Shown piece by piece: positions 45,702 through 54,895 of a DNA stretch of 64,000 bases. Below the pieces are notes generated by a model. The model was not told the origin of the DNA and did no database searches. It saw nothing but the letters and a program-made list of their open reading frames with translations. A program made the translations under genes and the position numbers. Origin of the DNA: Desulfovibrio sp. (GTDB lineage: Bacteria; Desulfobacterota; Desulfovibrionia; Desulfovibrionales; Desulfovibrionaceae); NCBI GenBank assembly GCA_016208105.1, contig JACQYS010000023.1:1-64000 (forward strand), written 5' to 3'. The first letter of the stretch is position 1. Every line of letters begins with the position of its first letter.

Positions 45702-45716
45702 GCACAGGAAATGCCA
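45702..45716 (-). promoter_or_regulatory. Sigma-54 (-24/-12) promoter of the choline microcompartment operon
   Basis: Minus strand TGGCAT-TTCCT-GTGC keeps GG and GC at the obligatory spacing; two of the ten consensus positions differ (C to T, T to G). It has the same GTGCA -12 form as the promoter at 49258. A palindrome lies 74 bp upstream. Transcription would start near 45690 and run to 29582. Confidence 0.7.
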
Positions 45717-45780
45717 CTTCGGATAAAGACGGTGAAATGCGACATTGCGAGGTGTTTTGTGCTTGCGGGAAAAGTCCGGT

Positions 45781-45796
45781 GCGACAAAGCTGTCGT
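45781..45796. promoter_or_regulatory. Palindromic activator site, operator A
   Basis: GCGACA-AAGC-TGTCGT. It differs from the perfect inverted repeat GCGACA-N4-TGTCGC by one base. The centre is 74 bp upstream of the -24 GG of the BMC promoter. A second weaker match lies at 45834. Confidence 0.65.
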
Positions 45797-45833
45797 CTGC
45801 ATTTATTATCTCAATTATTAGTGGTTATTGGAG

Positions 45834-45849
45834 ACGACAAAATTGGCAT
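45834..45849. promoter_or_regulatory. Possible secondary activator site, operator A2
   Basis: ACGACA-AAAT-TGGCAT keeps one half of the palindrome (CGACA) and TG-C of the other. It is 53 bp upstream of operator A, near five helical turns. Weaker than the other sites. Confidence 0.35.
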
Positions 45850-46014
45850 GACTCATGACATGATGGCCTGAAGAGTGCACATAGAGTCCTTGCAGTGCCA
45901 GGCCACAACTGAGGGAAAGAAGAGAGAGTTCAACTCAATGGCGAAGGTGGAGGGATATGGGAGGGGGAAATCTTGGAACCACCTCTGCCTGTCCCCTGAT
46001 ACGTGATGGTCGAA

Positions 46015-46050
46015 CGTCTTCCTTGACGCCAAGTGGCGCCAAGGAAGACG
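46015..46050. repeat. 36-bp near-perfect inverted repeat
   Basis: Two 16-base arms beginning CGTCTTCCTTG match at 15 positions around an AAGT loop. No T run follows on either strand, and it lies 65 bp after the chemoreceptor stop. It could be a terminator-like or RNA-stabilising hairpin or a protein-binding palindrome. Confidence 0.7.
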
Positions 46051-46114
46051 CGGAACCCCACAGTCGGGCAATGATCAAAAGCTGTACGGCAGAGACTGCT
46101 TGTTCGCGCCCATG

Positions 46115-47887
46115 TCATTCAGACAGCATTTGTTCCACAAGCGAATTGAGGCTCTGGGCCTGTGAGAGAAGCATGTCGACGGAGGTCGAGCAATGCTCCA
46201 TCGCTTCCGATGTCGCATTCGAAATGTGGCTCACTTCCTCCAAGGCCCTGTTGATCTGTTCGCTTGTGGCCGACTGCTGTTCCGACGCGGTGGCGATGGT
46301 TCGCACCTGGTCCGAGGTCAGGTCAATGAGCTGAACGATTTCAGAGAGCGAGGCGCCAGACCGCGTCGCCAGAGTCGTGACTGATTCGACGATCTCCACG
46401 GCGCGCGCCGCATTGCCGATGTTCTTCGTAGTTCCGCTCTGGATGCCGGCAATGGCGTCGCCAACCTGTTTGGTGGCCGTCATGGTCTTCTCCGCCAGCT
46501 TACGGACTTCATCAGCCACGACGGCGAACCCCCTGCCGGCTTCCCCGGCCCGGGCAGCCTCGATGGCCGCGTTCAAGGCCAGCAGGTTTGTCTGGTCCGC
46601 TATGTCGGTGATGACATTGAGCACGTTCCCGATCCCCTGTGCCTGGGTGCCGAGCATGCTCATATCCATGCGTAATTCCTGGGCTTGTTTCTGGAGATCC
46701 CCGATTTCGCGAATGACTTGCCCGACCTCGCGAGCTCCCTCCTGGGCTTTGGCCTTGGCCGAATGAGCCGTTTCCGAAGCATGGGAGGCATTCTGGGCCA
46801 CCTCGAGAACCGAAGCGGTCATCTCCTCCATGGCCGAGGCGGTTTCGCCGGTCCGGGCCGCCTGATGCTCGGCGCCTTTGCTGGATTGGTCTATGCGGCT
46901 TATGAGGTCTTCCGTGGCAACGGACAGCCTTTCAGCAATTTGCTGGACGGAGTTGGCGGCCAGGAGAACTCCCTCGCGCTTGGCGGATTCCGATTTGGCA
47001 TGCGCCTCGGCCGCGGAGGCCAGGGCGCTGGTGGCGCGTGAAGCCTCTTCCGCGGCTTCGCTGGTTTTTTCTTGTGCCTCGCGAATTTTGGATTTCAGGT
47101 TGCCGCTCATCTGCAACATGGCCTTGTAAACCCCGCTGGCTGCGCTTCCCGAATCTCCGGCTACATCCAGATCCCCCATGGCTATGCGCTGCGCCACGTC
47201 CGCAAGCACCTTCGGTTCTTCTCCCAGCTGCTTTTTGAGCGTCCTGGCGAAGAGAAGTCCCATTCCGAGCCCGAGGCAGACACAGACGGCGATGGCCGCG
47301 AAAGCCGTCTGCTTGATTTTCCCGGTGGTGGCGTCGATGATTTCGATCTGCCTGGCCGCGTTTGCTTTGTTGATCTGGCTGAGCGTTTCGAGGCATTGCT
47401 CCACGGCCTGGAGCTTCTTGTTGGCTTCGCCGGTGGACAATGCCGTGGCCTTGGTGTCCCACCTGGAGAGGGCCAGCCGGACCACCTCGATGTTCACCCG
47501 CTTCCATGCGTCAGCGGCATCGACCATTTTTTGGAAAGCCGTCTGGCCTTCCTCGGTCCAGAAGTATCCTTTCGCCTGTTCCAGGTCAGCGGCGAAGCGG
47601 GCCATCTCCTCCTTGTGGCGTTTCTCGTGTTTGGCCAGGTCCGAGTCTTCCACCGTAACGAGGATGTCTTTTTCAACCATGGCAATACTGAAGAGTTCAA
47701 TGTGGAGGCGGCCTATGTAGTATGTTCCAGGAAGCTCCAGGTTTGAAAGCTTGTCGGTTTGTTCTTTAACGGTAGCAAGTCCGAATATGCTGTATATCCC
47801 CACAATTGCGGTAAATGAAGAAAGCACAAGTACGAGTAGGATAATTTTTGTACTCGTTCTTACAGTTGTAGGAAGGAGAAACATCAT
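46115..47887 (-). CDS. Methyl-accepting chemotaxis protein of the choline regulon
   Basis: The 590-residue chemoreceptor has a membrane helix at about 14-36, a periplasmic four-helix-bundle sensor domain (about 37-190), a second membrane helix ([22 protein letters not shown]), a HAMP-like linker and a long signalling coil with the tip [20 protein letters not shown]. It is the last gene of an EamA / winged-helix / MCP group with gaps of 16 and 36 bp, driven by a sigma-54 promoter that shares its operator with the choline operon. I infer that it senses choline or a related attractant; the ligand is not visible in sequence. An AGGAG lies about ten bases before the ATG. Confidence 0.92.
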   Translation of the reverse strand: MMFLLPTTVRTSTKIILLVLVLSSFTAIVGIYSIFGLATVKEQTDKLSNLELPGTYYIGRLHIELFSIAMVEKDILVTVEDSDLAKHEKRHKEEMARFAADLEQAKGYFWTEEGQTAFQKMVDAADAWKRVNIEVVRLALSRWDTKATALSTGEANKKLQAVEQCLETLSQINKANAARQIEIIDATTGKIKQTAFAAIAVCVCLGLGMGLLFARTLKKQLGEEPKVLADVAQRIAMGDLDVAGDSGSAASGVYKAMLQMSGNLKSKIREAQEKTSEAAEEASRATSALASAAEAHAKSESAKREGVLLAANSVQQIAERLSVATEDLISRIDQSSKGAEHQAARTGETASAMEEMTASVLEVAQNASHASETAHSAKAKAQEGAREVGQVIREIGDLQKQAQELRMDMSMLGTQAQGIGNVLNVITDIADQTNLLALNAAIEAARAGEAGRGFAVVADEVRKLAEKTMTATKQVGDAIAGIQSGTTKNIGNAARAVEIVESVTTLATRSGASLSEIVQLIDLTSDQVRTIATASEQQSATSEQINRALEEVSHISNATSEAMEHCSTSVDMLLSQAQSLNSLVEQMLSE

Positions 47888-47923
47888 TGTAGTGCGCTCC
47901 TGAGCATATACGTTATTTACAGA

Positions 47924-48199
47924 TTACAGCAACGATTTGCTTATGAGAGCTCTGCCGTTTTTCGTGATACTATACTGGATAACGAGTTCCTCGTCCTCCC
48001 CTCGGTTGACTGATACGACTTTTACAACTCCAACGGTCTTTAAAGTCTGGAGATGGTTTTCAACAGATTCAATGCTCAATTGCTTTTCGGCGCCGTAATC
48101 ATGTTTGAGATGGTCGTGGATCTCCTTGGCGTTTTTGCCTTTGGAGTCGAGCAGGGACTTAACGATCATGAATTTGAGCGGTGGCTTGAATCCGAACAT
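47924..48199 (-). CDS. Small winged-helix DNA-binding protein
   Basis: The 91-residue protein has a MarR/ArsR-like winged-helix pattern: LKFMIVKSLLDSKGKNAKEI (helix 1-2), SIESVENHLQTLKTVGVVKVV (recognition helix) and the wing VNRGEDEELVIQYSITKNG. It has no sensor domain or cysteine pair, so it may act as an accessory regulator of this locus. It lies between the transporter and chemoreceptor genes in one transcript. Target unknown. Confidence 0.72.
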   Translation of the reverse strand: MFGFKPPLKFMIVKSLLDSKGKNAKEIHDHLKHDYGAEKQLSIESVENHLQTLKTVGVVKVVSVNRGEDEELVIQYSITKNGRALISKSLL

Positions 48200-48215
48200 G
48201 AATGCCGGTCCTTGG

Positions 48216-49220
48216 CTATGCGCCGTTACGCAGGTTGGTCATTTCCTTGATGTTGCCGACGACCAGGATCATGCCGGTGGTGATGGTCACTGCGCCCACG
48301 GTGAGGGCCAGGGTGATGGTCGTATCGGAGAACAGGGCGCTGAAAAGGATGCCCCAGAGCGCGTAGGTCACATTGAGGGCCATTGCCCGGCTCACCCCGG
48401 TCATGTTCATGGACCGGTACCAAAGCATGTACGAAGCAGCGCCAAGTCCGCCAGCGCCCAGGAGGATGAGCGACGAGGGAGCTGCCAGGGCATCTTCGAG
48501 TACCAGCCAGCCCCCGAGGAGCGGGAGGATGATAAGCATGTAGGCCACGCCAGACACCAGCTGGCGGATGTTCAAGGCCACGGCCGGGTCCAGCAGGTCC
48601 ATGCCGCTGGTGGACAAAACGCCTTCAGTGCCCCAGCCGAACGTGGCTACTATGGCCATGGCAATGCCGATGTAGAAATCGTTTCCCGGGGAGGCGTCAG
48701 GCGGCGAATAGCCAATGATGATGGCTCCGGCGACGCAGAGCGCCAGTCCCAGCCAGGCCCTCAGGCTTATGCGCTCATTGAGGAACACCATTGCCAAGGC
48801 CGAAGCGACCGCCGGGTACAGCGAGGTGATGGGCAGGACGTACGCGGGGCCGGCAAGCTTGATCCCGATGATGTATCCGCCCATGCCGAGCGGGCCTCCG
48901 AACAGCGCGGCCAAGCAGATCTTGATCCCCGGCCGGGTGAAGAGGCTGCGCCCGATTTCGCGGATTCGTCCAGTGGAGACGTTGAACAGTAAAAGCCAAC
49001 AGCTTGCCAGAATGTCGTGCATGGCTGCGGCGGTGAGCGGCGCCAGCAGCCAGAGGGCGGAATTCGCGAAAGGCCCGTGTTTGAGCCCCTGGTCGAGCAC
49101 GACGCTATTTAAGCCCCACAGCATGCCGGAGAGGAGCCCCCAGATGAGGCCAAGTTTGGCGAAATCAAGGTCGCGTTGAACCAATGCCGCCGCTGGAGAC
49201 CGGCCGGTGAATTCAGGCAC
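48216..49220 (-). CDS. EamA-family (DMT) transporter
   Basis: From the GTG at 49220 the protein has 334 residues and about ten membrane helices in two EamA repeats (GLIWGLLSGMLWGLNSVVLDQG; GIAMAIVATFGWGTEGVLS). The first-helix/second-repeat WG motif is typical. I chose GTG over the ATG at 49256 because GGGAGG lies seven bases before the GTG and because the sigma-54 promoter at 49258 would start transcription near 49246, inside the longer ORF. Members move small metabolites in either direction. Co-regulation with the choline compartment suggests choline, trimethylamine or ethanol as cargo, but this is inference. Confidence 0.85.
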   Translation of the reverse strand: MPEFTGRSPAAALVQRDLDFAKLGLIWGLLSGMLWGLNSVVLDQGLKHGPFANSALWLLAPLTAAAMHDILASCWLLLFNVSTGRIREIGRSLFTRPGIKICLAALFGGPLGMGGYIIGIKLAGPAYVLPITSLYPAVASALAMVFLNERISLRAWLGLALCVAGAIIIGYSPPDASPGNDFYIGIAMAIVATFGWGTEGVLSTSGMDLLDPAVALNIRQLVSGVAYMLIILPLLGGWLVLEDALAAPSSLILLGAGGLGAASYMLWYRSMNMTGVSRAMALNVTYALWGILFSALFSDTTITLALTVGAVTITTGMILVVGNIKEMTNLRNGA

Positions 49221-49257
49221 CGAGTATCCTCCCGGATGTGAAATTTTCTTAAACATT

Positions 49258-49272
49258 GCACAGGGAGTGCCA
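49258..49272 (-). promoter_or_regulatory. Sigma-54 (-24/-12) promoter of the EamA-MCP operon
   Basis: Minus strand TGGCAC-TCCCT-GTGC matches the -24 consensus exactly and has the -12 GC at correct spacing; nearly the same as the BMC promoter. Predicted start about 49246. Confidence 0.75.
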
Positions 49273-49337
49273 CGTATGCAGCATCACAGCAGAAAGGGGC
49301 GCAGTGCGTTGTACGAATGGAAATGGAAGTCCTGGTC

Positions 49338-49353
49338 GCGACGAAATTGTCGT
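49338..49353. promoter_or_regulatory. Palindromic activator site, operator B
   Basis: GCGACG-AAAT-TGTCGT sits between the divergent EamA and activator genes. Its centre is 75 bp upstream of the -24 GG at 49270, the same distance as operator A to its promoter. It also lies 88 bp ahead of the activator ATG and could autoregulate it. Confidence 0.65.
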
Positions 49354-49440
49354 TGCGTATTTTAATTTCAAGCATTACCAGGCTTTGGCAGCGACAGATT
49401 TGACACCATCTATGACAGGAAGACCCCGGGAATCCACATT

Positions 49441-50904
49441 ATGAGCACATACGGTCCGAATCAGTTTGCCCCGGAACAAGACAGCGCAATCACCGCAGTC
49501 GCGGATGGTGACGATATTCGCAGGCAATTGCATCGAAGCGAGAGGAAACTGACGCGATTGTTGAACAATCTTCCGGGCATGGCCTATTGTTGCCGGATCG
49601 GCGAAGAGTTTTCCTACGTTCTTGAATTTGTCAGCCGGGGGAGCATCGATCTGCTGGGGTTCACGCCCGAAGAGCTGATCACCCAAAAGGTGAACACCAT
49701 AGAGCGCATGATGCACCCTGAGGATGTCGAGCGGGTCCGCAAGGAGGAGCGCGAAGCCATCCTTCAGGGCAGGCCGTATAAGCTCATGTACCGCGTCACC
49801 GCTGCCAATGGCGAGACGAAATGGCTCTGGGACCAGGGTGAACCGGTCTTCGAGGAGAGCGGCCTACCCGTACTGCTCGAAGGTATCATCATGGACGTAA
49901 GCGTCCAGAAGATGCGCGAAATCACCTTGCAGGAGGAAAACGAGCGGCTGCGCTCTTCGGTGAACGGGGGGTGCGGGCTTGGGGAACTCGTGGGAATGAG
50001 CCTGTCCATGCAGCAGGTCTACAAGCTCATTCTGAAGGCTGCCCAAAGCGACACCAACGTGGTGATTTTCGGGGAAACCGGCACCGGCAAGGATCTGGTC
50101 GCGCGGACCATTCACGAGATGAGCGGGCGCAAGGGCAAGTACGTGCCCGTCAACTGCGGGGCCATCCCGGAGCAGCTGCTCGAAAGCGAATTCTTTGGGC
50201 ATAAGAAAGGCGCGTTCTCAGGGGCGTACGACAATCGCCAGGGGTATCTGGCGGCGGCGGACGGGGGGACGCTCTTTCTGGACGAACTCGGGGAGCTCAA
50301 CCTGAACCTACAGGTCAAGTTGCTGCGCGCCATCGAAACCAAACAGTACGTGCCCGTGGGCGACACGGTCCCCAGGCGCTCCGATTTCAGGATCATCACC
50401 GCCACGCACAAGGATATCAAGGAGATGGTCCGTGAAAAAACCATGCGGGCCGACTTCTTCTACAGAATCCACGTCTTAAGCATCCACATCCCAGCGCTTC
50501 GCGAGAGGCCCGAAGATATCCCCTTGCTCATCGACAAGTTCCTTGCCCGCTGCGAGGAGCGCGGCCAGAAGACGGTGAGCATGTCGGCGGCCGTTCGCAT
50601 GGCCATGATGAAGTACGACTGGCCCGGCAACATCCGCGAGCTCCACAATGTGCTCGACCGCTACGTCACTTTTGGGGAAGTCAACTTTTCGGATGTGCGG
50701 CTGTGCAACCAGCTCTTGCCGGGTTGCGAGGTGGACATTGAGCTGCGCGATACGGAAACGCTCAACGACGCGGTGGAACGGCTGGAGAAGGCCATGATAC
50801 AAAGAACCCTCGAGCAGTGCCGCTGGCACAAGGGGGAAACCGCGCGTGTTCTGGGGCTCAACCTGAGGACCCTGCAGCGCAAGGTGAAGCAATACGGAAT
50901 CTGA
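49441..50904 (+). CDS. PAS-domain sigma-54-dependent transcriptional activator
   Basis: The 487-residue regulator has an N-terminal PAS/PAC sensor (about 35-160: [36 protein letters not shown]), an AAA+ domain with Walker A GETGTGKD near residue 209, the sigma-54 contact loop as GAFSGA near 257 (usually GAFTGA), Walker [13 protein letters not shown], and a C-terminal Fis-type helix-turn-helix ([20 protein letters not shown]...[11 protein letters not shown]). There is no receiver domain, so it responds to a ligand or redox cue through PAS. It diverges from the EamA operon, and three sigma-54 promoters with a common palindrome lie nearby. I infer that it controls all three. Confidence 0.92.
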   Translation: MSTYGPNQFAPEQDSAITAVADGDDIRRQLHRSERKLTRLLNNLPGMAYCCRIGEEFSYVLEFVSRGSIDLLGFTPEELITQKVNTIERMMHPEDVERVRKEEREAILQGRPYKLMYRVTAANGETKWLWDQGEPVFEESGLPVLLEGIIMDVSVQKMREITLQEENERLRSSVNGGCGLGELVGMSLSMQQVYKLILKAAQSDTNVVIFGETGTGKDLVARTIHEMSGRKGKYVPVNCGAIPEQLLESEFFGHKKGAFSGAYDNRQGYLAAADGGTLFLDELGELNLNLQVKLLRAIETKQYVPVGDTVPRRSDFRIITATHKDIKEMVREKTMRADFFYRIHVLSIHIPALRERPEDIPLLIDKFLARCEERGQKTVSMSAAVRMAMMKYDWPGNIRELHNVLDRYVTFGEVNFSDVRLCNQLLPGCEVDIELRDTETLNDAVERLEKAMIQRTLEQCRWHKGETARVLGLNLRTLQRKVKQYGI

Positions 50905-50927
50905 GGTTTTTCTCAGGGATTTGCCGG

Positions 50928-51797
50928 TCAGTACTTTTTGCGCGACGCGATGTTGCCTCCGAACACGGTGAAGGTGTTCTCCACCACGAAAATGGCATCG
51001 GGGTCGATGTCGTAGACGATGTCCTCGATGGTCTTGATGTGGAAGTTGTGGGCGATGGAGTAGAGCATGTCGATCTCTTTGCCGGAATAGATGCCGCGGC
51101 CACGGATAACCGTTCCGGACAGCGGGGTCTCGTCAGCCAGCCTGCGGGAGATTTCCTCGGTCTTTGCCGAGATGATCCACACGGATTTACGCTGGTTGAA
51201 AAGCGAGAGAATGTACTCCGTGACCACCGAACAGATGCATTGCAGCACGATTGAAGACACCACAAGATCCGGTTCGATGCGCGTGGCGGCAGCCAGCATG
51301 AGCAGCACGTTCACCACGAAGTAGAAAAGGCCAAATCGTATCCCATAGCGCTGGTTCAGCATCACGGCCAGCACGTCCAGCCCCCCCCCAGCCCCGCTTG
51401 AGCGAAGGATGACGCCGCAGCCGGCCCCCATCAGGGCTCCTGACGCGATGGCCGCATGCAGGCGGTCATGAATGGCAAAATCCACCTGGAGAGCGGAGGT
51501 GAGCCAGGCGACCACGGCCATGCAAAAGAGGTTCAGCAGGAAAAAACGCCTGCTGACGCCATGCAGAGCCAGGATGAAGATGGGAACGTTGAACAAGGCG
51601 TAAAGGGAGGCCACGGAAAACATGCCCGTACCCTGCTGTATGAGAACCGCAAGTCCGTAGAGCCCCCCCGGGATGAACTCGTGCTGCCTAGCGATGCCGT
51701 TGTAGCCGAGGACATAGAGGAAGCTTCCGGCGCAGAGGAGCCAGAGGTTCCAGGGCAGGGAATTGGTGATGTGTTTCAGTCCAATGTGTTGTTTCAT
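50928..51797 (-). CDS. YitT-family membrane protein (DUF2179 at C-terminus)
   Basis: The 289-residue protein has five to six membrane helices (LWLLCAGSFLYVLGYNGIA; FFLLNLFCMAVVAWLTSAL; GALMGAGCGVILRSSGAGGG) and a soluble C-terminal domain (EYILSLFNQRKSVWIISAKT...DPDAIFVVENTFTVFGG), as in YitT/YqfU proteins. The GSSGAGGGLDVLA segment is typical of the family. Function is unestablished; a transport role is often assumed. It converges with the activator gene, 23 bp apart. Confidence 0.88.
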   Translation of the reverse strand: MKQHIGLKHITNSLPWNLWLLCAGSFLYVLGYNGIARQHEFIPGGLYGLAVLIQQGTGMFSVASLYALFNVPIFILALHGVSRRFFLLNLFCMAVVAWLTSALQVDFAIHDRLHAAIASGALMGAGCGVILRSSGAGGGLDVLAVMLNQRYGIRFGLFYFVVNVLLMLAAATRIEPDLVVSSIVLQCICSVVTEYILSLFNQRKSVWIISAKTEEISRRLADETPLSGTVIRGRGIYSGKEIDMLYSIAHNFHIKTIEDIVYDIDPDAIFVVENTFTVFGGNIASRKKY

Positions 51798-51841
51798 GGT
51801 CTTCGTTCTTGCAGCTCTGGGTCTGTCACTGGCAACGGAGA

Positions 51842-51870
51842 ATGGGCATGTGCCTGTAACACATGCCCAT
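51842..51870. terminator. Strong 11-bp hairpin downstream of the small AP-like gene
   Basis: ATGGGCATGTG and its complement around a seven-base loop, in the 131-bp gap between the divergently placed YitT start and the 3' end of the AP-like gene. No T run follows, so termination is uncertain; it could also be a binding palindrome in the YitT promoter. Confidence 0.45.
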
Positions 51871-51928
51871 CCAGCGTGTGCGGGAGGAGGTGGTGATCCC
51901 GCGTTGAGGGTTATGAGGGGTGTGGGAT

Positions 51929-52510
51929 CTATGCGCAGTCGTGCTTGTCCCAGGGTTCGCGGCTGTCGCGCTGCAATGCCGCTTCCATCCTGGTCAAAGC
52001 CTCCTTGAGCTTCAAAAATTCGTTCAGCTTCAGGTTGGTTTCCTTGAGCACCTGGTACAGAACCGCCCCGGTGGTATCGTCGGGCAGGGGCAGGTCGGCT
52101 ATGTAGGCAGCGGTGGGGACGATGTCCTCGACCTTGGCGGCGCGGTCGATGGAAGCGGTCTTGGAGTTGGTGCCAAGGCCGTAGAACATCAGGGTGTTGG
52201 CCGCGGCCAGCACCACCAGGGTGCGGCGGTCGGCAGCGGCGAGAATCTTGCCCATGATGTCTTCAAGAGCGGCAGCGTCCAGGTCGCCGGCAGCCACATA
52301 GGCGAAAGCGGTGTCCCCTTCGAACGTGGCGGCCAGTGCGTCCGCGGTGGTCTTGACTCCTCCGGGAACCTTGGCCGCGAAGGCGGCGGCGTCACCAGCG
52401 GTATAGTTCGTAACAACCACGGCTTTTTTCTGGAATTTCTTCCAGGAAGCACCGTCGCCATCGGTATTCACTTTTCCGGCTACAAGCAGGATTACTTTCT
52501 TCTCAGCCAT
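51929..52510 (-). CDS. Shrunken alkaline-phosphatase-superfamily paralogue, no catalytic residues
   Basis: From the ATG at 52510 (AAGGAG upstream) the protein has 193 residues. Its C-terminal region DIVPTAAYIADLPLPDDTTG and AVLYQVLKETN lines up with DIVPTICYATGNPIPADAEG and PIYQILEDPN at the end of the 631-residue phosphodiesterase just upstream. The N-terminal part (MAEKKVILLVAGKVNTDGDG) has alternating beta/alpha character but lacks the metal ligands and nucleophile of that enzyme. I read it as a degenerate paralogue that may pair with the full enzyme. The genes are co-transcribed, 121 bp apart. No function can be assigned. Confidence 0.7.
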   Translation of the reverse strand: MAEKKVILLVAGKVNTDGDGASWKKFQKKAVVVTNYTAGDAAAFAAKVPGGVKTTADALAATFEGDTAFAYVAAGDLDAAALEDIMGKILAAADRRTLVVLAAANTLMFYGLGTNSKTASIDRAAKVEDIVPTAAYIADLPLPDDTTGAVLYQVLKETNLKLNEFLKLKEALTRMEAALQRDSREPWDKHDCA

Positions 52511-52631
52511 GACTCGTCTCCTTATTCGCTCCGGGAAAACCAATGCCCTGGAGCCCGGTTTAATTTCTTTCGTGTGGGTTCATGCATCGTCGACAGGCAG
52601 CGGACCGCATGGTCCTGCCCGGCGCACGGTC

Positions 52632-54527
52632 CTAGTTGCCCTTCACCAGATTCGGATCTTCCAGTATCTGGTAGATCGGTCCGCCCTCGGCGTCGGCCGG
52701 GATGGGATTGCCGGTGGCGTAGCAGATGGTCGGTACGATGTCGGCCAGCCAGCGGGGGCGCTCGTAGCGGTAGTTACGCTTGATGTTGGGGCCCTTGAAG
52801 ATGAGCACGTTTTTAAGCTCTCCGCAGCCGGACTCGCCGGTGGGCAGGCCGTAGCCGTGCTCGGCCATGTATTCGGGCTTGAGCACGAAGACCACGTCTC
52901 CGGCCTGGGCGCCGCCCATTCCGAAGACCTTGGCGTCCTCCTTGCGGATGGCCATGAGCACCGGCCGCTCGCCGGTCTCGGGGTGTTTGTAGTCAAGCAA
53001 TGCGTCGATGATCTGGTTGCGCACGGTCTCGTATTCCTCGGGGAGCACGATGCCGCCGGGATACTTGTCCTTCATGTTTACGTACACGAACATGTAGCGC
53101 TGGGGCACGGCCTTGGATTTCGTTACGTCCAGGGTGTAGTTGAACCCTTCCGACTCCTCGTAGATTTCCCAGTAGTTCTCGGAGGTCTTGGGCTCGTAGT
53201 GGCACAGCCCGGCCTGCTTCAGCGCCTCAGCGGTGTTGAATATGGGGCCCAACGGAGTGGCTCCGTGGTCGGAGCAGAGGCATACCAGAGCCTCGTCGCC
53301 GAAGGCCTCCATCATCTTGCCAAGCAGACGGTCCTCGATCTGGTAGATCTTGCGCTCCATGTCGTAGGCGCGCTGGCGGATGACCGGGTCGGAGCTTTCC
53401 ATCTCGGAGAGCCAGCCATGGTAGAACCAGTCGATGAGGTGGGTGTGCATGTAGAAAAGGTCCCAGTCGGAATGGGCCTTGAGCACCGAAGTGGCCGCTT
53501 CGATAAGCCACTGCGAATGGAACTCGGCGACTTCGACCACGGTGTCCATGTCGATGACGCCGTGAATGAAGGCGACCAGGCCGATGTCGTTGCAGATGAC
53601 ATGCTCGGCAAGGTTGATGTGGTCGCGCGCTTCCGGCGGAGAGATGAACCCGTTGAACCCGGAAATGCCGGTGACGTAGAGCTTGAAGGATTCAGCATCG
53701 TCGGAAAGCTCGAGCAGCTTGCATCTGAAGGTGCCGTCTTCAGTCCGTTTGTCTTCCTTGATGGTGAAGGGGTGGCGCACCACGTCGCTCCATTCACCCT
53801 TGCGGATCACGAAAAATGCCTTGGAGAAATCCTTCTCAGGGCAAAGCGCGAAGACATCGTATCCGTCGTCGTCGCTCTCCCAGGTCAATCCGTACCACAC
53901 CTGGTTTTCAAGCGGGTCCATGGACTCCTTGAAGGTCATGTGCATGACTGCTTCCAGGGGTTCTTCCGCGCCCTCCGGGAGGTTCGCCCATCCCTTGGCA
54001 TCGTCGAAACGGACCTGAAGTCCCATTGGGTAGAAGTCGGTGGAGACGACGCTTTCAGATGCGAGGAATTCCTTGTGGGCGTTGCCAAGCATCTCCCAGC
54101 GCGATTCGGCCGGGGACAGTCCCTGACCCATGATCATGACGCCGTTCTGCATCTTGTTGGGCCAGGACATGGGGTAGTTCACGACAATGCTTTTCTTCCC
54201 CACCTTGTCCCACGCGTCCCAGATGGTTTCCGCGGTGAGGATTTCAGCGCCGAAGGCCTGGCAAGTCTTCTTGTGCTCGAGGCTTTCGCCTTCAAGGTAG
54301 TAGTAATAGTCTTCGACACCATGGGTTCTTGGGTATGCTCCGGTGCATATTGTTGCCCAGGATGGAGGAGTTACAGTAGGCAGATTGTATCCTTCCGACA
54401 TGTAGCTTCCACTCTCGATGAATTTTTTGAAATTCGGAAGTGCACCTTCTGCAACGAGAGCTTCCAGACGTTTCGGAATGCAGCAGTCGAATCCAACAAG
54501 TGCGGCTTTCTTTGCCAATTTAGCCAT
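52632..54527 (-). CDS. Alkaline-phosphatase-superfamily phosphodiesterase (nucleotide pyrophosphatase type)
   Basis: The 631-residue protein has the AP superfamily two-zinc site: metal ligand Asp14 (VGFDCC), nucleophile Thr53 in PTVTPPSWATICTGAYPRTH, the FYMHTHLIDWFYHG Asp/His pair and CLCSDHGATPLG. The Thr nucleophile and ICTGAYPRTHG pattern place it with phosphodiesterase/nucleotide pyrophosphatases, not with sulfatases, which need a Cys/Ser-x-Pro-x-Arg motif. No signal peptide is seen (MAKLAKKAALVGFDC), so it is probably cytoplasmic. It faces the OsmC-DsrEFH-ABC operon across an 883-bp gap. A role in splitting an imported phosphodiester such as a phosphocholine compound is possible but unproven. 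Confidence 0.85.
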   Translation of the reverse strand: MAKLAKKAALVGFDCCIPKRLEALVAEGALPNFKKFIESGSYMSEGYNLPTVTPPSWATICTGAYPRTHGVEDYYYYLEGESLEHKKTCQAFGAEILTAETIWDAWDKVGKKSIVVNYPMSWPNKMQNGVMIMGQGLSPAESRWEMLGNAHKEFLASESVVSTDFYPMGLQVRFDDAKGWANLPEGAEEPLEAVMHMTFKESMDPLENQVWYGLTWESDDDGYDVFALCPEKDFSKAFFVIRKGEWSDVVRHPFTIKEDKRTEDGTFRCKLLELSDDAESFKLYVTGISGFNGFISPPEARDHINLAEHVICNDIGLVAFIHGVIDMDTVVEVAEFHSQWLIEAATSVLKAHSDWDLFYMHTHLIDWFYHGWLSEMESSDPVIRQRAYDMERKIYQIEDRLLGKMMEAFGDEALVCLCSDHGATPLGPIFNTAEALKQAGLCHYEPKTSENYWEIYEESEGFNYTLDVTKSKAVPQRYMFVYVNMKDKYPGGIVLPEEYETVRNQIIDALLDYKHPETGERPVLMAIRKEDAKVFGMGGAQAGDVVFVLKPEYMAEHGYGLPTGESGCGELKNVLIFKGPNIKRNYRYERPRWLADIVPTICYATGNPIPADAEGGPIYQILEDPNLVKGN

Positions 54528-54879
54528 TATGCGATCCTTGTCGTATGAATATTTATGTTCGATGTAACCTTGTTTGCCGTGCTCATCGCGACTTGCTTGC
54601 GCCTGATGAATTCACGGAAAACTCATATCCAAACACTCGACAGATCAACTGTGCAGAAGTCTTTGCCGAACTTCACGGCTTCCCCTTGAGCATTTTCCAT
54701 TCCAAAAGTTTCGGATGCCTGGATTTGAGCCTCATCGGGGGAGGCTTTTAGAATCGCGCGAAATCAATAAATGGATGGTTTGTCTTGTCATGCGTCAAGA
54801 ATGTCGCCGGGGGTGAGGAGCGCCATGTATATGTGAGTAATTACTTGTTTTTTCTGGAACGACGAGACGAGCTCGATTC

Positions 54880-54895
54880 GCGACAATCATGTCGC
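54880..54895. promoter_or_regulatory. Perfect palindromic activator site, operator C
   Basis: GCGACA-ATCA-TGTCGC, a perfect inverted repeat extended by one more base pair (C/G) on each side. It is the best copy of the motif seen at 45781 and 49338. The nearest sigma-54 promoter on the plus strand is 343 bp away, so it would need looping or serve the minus-strand gene instead. Confidence 0.6.

Noticed and set aside
45864-45878. A plus-strand TGGCCT-N5-GTGC element
   Set aside because: Spacing fits, but no plus-strand gene lies downstream, so it is probably chance.
52632-54527. Choline sulfatase reading for the AP-superfamily enzyme
   Set aside because: Attractive in context, but there is no Cys/Ser-x-Pro-x-Arg sulfatase motif; the nucleophile position is Thr in a phosphodiesterase pattern.
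54657-54672. A possible minus-strand sigma-54 promoter for the phosphodiesterase gene
   Set aside because: The GG-to-GC distance is one base too long, and sigma-54 spacing is strict.
54810-54825. A TGGCGC element on the minus strand near operator C
   Set aside because: The -12 position lacks the required GC.
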